Origin: CAVQEK01 sp963711495 | Lineage (GTDB): Bacteria; Bacteroidota; Bacteroidia; Cytophagales; Cyclobacteriaceae | Assembly (NCBI GenBank): GCA_963711495.1 | Contig: CAVQEK010000010.1 | Span: 124,001-188,000, forward strand | Direction of reading: 5' to 3' | Length of the DNA: 64,000 nucleotides | In this document: one piece after another, positions 62,969 to 64,000 of the stretch | Numbering within the stretch: the stretch's first letter is position 1 | How the letters are laid out: each line of letters starts with the position of its first letter | The notes under the pieces: model-generated | The model's input: the letters and a program-made list of their open reading frames with translations, nothing else | What the model was told of the DNA's origin: nothing | The model's database searches: none | Made by a program: the position numbers and the translations under genes

Positions 62969-64000
62969 TTACTTTTTCATTTGTTTTTTTAATAGCTGAG
63001 CATTTAAAGCGACAATTACCGTGGAAAGCGACATCAATACAGCTCCGATAGCCGGACTAAGCAGGATTCCAAAGGAATACAATACACCCGCGGCCAGTGG
63101 GATGGCGAAAATATTATAACCCGCTGCCCAGATCAGGTTCTGGATCATCTTTTTGTAGGTTGATCTGCCAAACAATATCAGGGCGGTGATATCTTGAGGA
63201 TTGCTGTTTACCAGTACAATATCAGCAGTTTCAGCCGCCACATCAGTGCCTGATCCCACAGCAATACCGATATTTGCCTGAGCCAATGCCGGCGCATCAT
63301 TCACGCCATCGCCGGTCATGGCAACAAACTCACCTTTTTGCTGAAGATCCTTGACGATTTTTTGTTTCTCGTCAGGAAGTATTTCTGCAAAATAGTCATC
63401 GAGGCCCAGTTTGGAACTTACAGATTTGGCCACTTTCTCATTATCACCTGTGGCCATGCGTACAGTTATGCCATGGGATTTCAGCACTTTTACGGCCTCC
63501 GCTGATTCAGACCGTATCACATCAGCCAGGGCGATAAAGCCGACGGGTTTTTCTTTTACCAGTACAAAGATCAAAGTCTCGGCTTCATCGGTGTCGACTT
63601 CCTTAGGCAAACTGATATTATTTTCCTTCAGATATCCGGGACTTACTACCATTACTATCTGTCCGTCGATTTTCGCCTGAACCCCTTTACCGGTGATGGA
63701 TTTAAAGTCGGTGATTTTCTCTTCTTTCAACGACAGTGATTTGGCCTTCTCCACAATGCCTTTTCCGATAGGATGTTCCGATTCCTGCTCCAATGCACTG
63801 GCATAAGCAAGCATTTTTTCTTTGTCGAACTGATTGTCAAGTACCTCAAAACGGGTGACCCCGAATTCTCCTTTGGTGAGTGTACCGGTCTTGTCGAAGA
63901 GTACGGTAGTGATCTTCCGGGCATTTTCAAAAGCCGTACGGTTTCTGATCAGCAAACCATTTTTCGCCGATACTGCCGTAGAAATAGCGACCACCAGTGG
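62969..64000 (-). CDS. heavy-metal P-type ATPase (CopB-like), N-terminus beyond window edge
   Basis: The frame enters at base 64000 as PLVVAISTAVSAKNGLLIRNR and ends at 62969; about 343 C-terminal residues are visible. Phosphorylation site DKTGTLTKGE, then HPIGKGIVEKA, TGDNEKVAKSV, and MTGDGVNDAPALAQANIGIA. The last two membrane helices follow (WAAGYNIFAIPLAAGVLYSF and GAVLMSLSTVIVALNA). The PLVVAIST...AAxNGLLIR opening resembles Cu/Ag-type CopB. The metal-binding CPH or CPC motif lies outside the window, so the metal is inferred from the Met-rich neighbour. Confidence 0.88.
   Translation of the reverse strand, partial: PLVVAISTAVSAKNGLLIRNRTAFENARKITTVLFDKTGTLTKGEFGVTRFEVLDNQFDKEKMLAYASALEQESEHPIGKGIVEKAKSLSLKEEKITDFKSITGKGVQAKIDGQIVMVVSPGYLKENNISLPKEVDTDEAETLIFVLVKEKPVGFIALADVIRSESAEAVKVLKSHGITVRMATGDNEKVAKSVSSKLGLDDYFAEILPDEKQKIVKDLQQKGEFVAMTGDGVNDAPALAQANIGIAVGSGTDVAAETADIVLVNSNPQDITALILFGRSTYKKMIQNLIWAAGYNIFAIPLAAGVLYSFGILLSPAIGAVLMSLSTVIVALNAQLLKKQMKK

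Overview
The window looks like a chromosome segment of a member of the Bacteroidota, most likely of the Saprospiraceae or a close relative. The reasons are a secreted protease with a type IX secretion C-terminal sorting domain, promoters with the TAnnTTTG box typical of the phylum, start codons that mostly lack Shine-Dalgarno sites, many lipoprotein signals, FtsX/TolC type exporters, and a DnaG primase without zinc-ligand cysteines, as I recall from other Bacteroidota. Family names come from motif recognition by eye; no search was run.

Layout. 1-7 kb is housekeeping: a D-Ala-D-Ala ligase running off the left edge, a secreted M43 metalloprotease, the iron-sulfur pair Mrp and NifU-like, and DnaG. 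A Tat-exported Gfo/Idh/MocA oxidoreductase follows and ends at a clear terminator. 8.5-14 kb is an AT-rich accessory island: a decayed serine-dehydrogenase-proteinase gene, a small ORF and a PIN-domain protein, then an IS1634-type element sitting between two open gene fragments, one of which resembles the N-terminus of putAbiC abortive-infection proteins. 13.5-15 kb has small coupled genes (thiamine-binding MTH1187 type, OsmC). 15-24 kb is core again: an ABC ATPase plus TolC operon, a membrane nucleotidyl cyclase, ribosomal protein S1 with a structured leader, tRNA-Cys, a CHAD protein and a PYGNR-repeat protein. 24-47 kb holds envelope and stress genes: MscS channel, tandem universal stress protein, a TreS-maltokinase fusion whose kinase part has lost catalytic residues, an M13 peptidase lipoprotein, a giant alpha-2-macroglobulin, TrkA/TrkH, a DUF350-transglutaminase pair, a CarboxypepD_reg protein and RecQ.

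47.6-62 kb is mosaic. A second Tat Gfo/Idh oxidoreductase, a frameshifted sulfatase and a DUF1080 (3-keto-disaccharide hydrolase type) protein point to extracytoplasmic sugar processing. Between them lies a plus-strand run of cargo genes (DUF6884 remnant with a GIY-YIG protein, SRPBCC, PEP-mutase family, DoxX-like, orphan FtsX permease, ApeA-like HEPN). Three cargo starts (50877, 52173, 53895) are each preceded, at 25-36 bp, by a copy of a 171-173 bp imperfectly palindromic repeat whose arms show compensatory changes. This repeat is the most unusual feature of the window. The right edge is a copper/heavy-metal module: CopB-like P-type ATPase (partial), methionine-rich lipoprotein, SHOCT protein.

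Working together, by inference: TrkA gates TrkH; Mrp and NifU-like act in Fe-S assembly; the ABC ATPase and TolC need a permease that is not in their operon; the accessory islands look like defence cargo in various states of decay.
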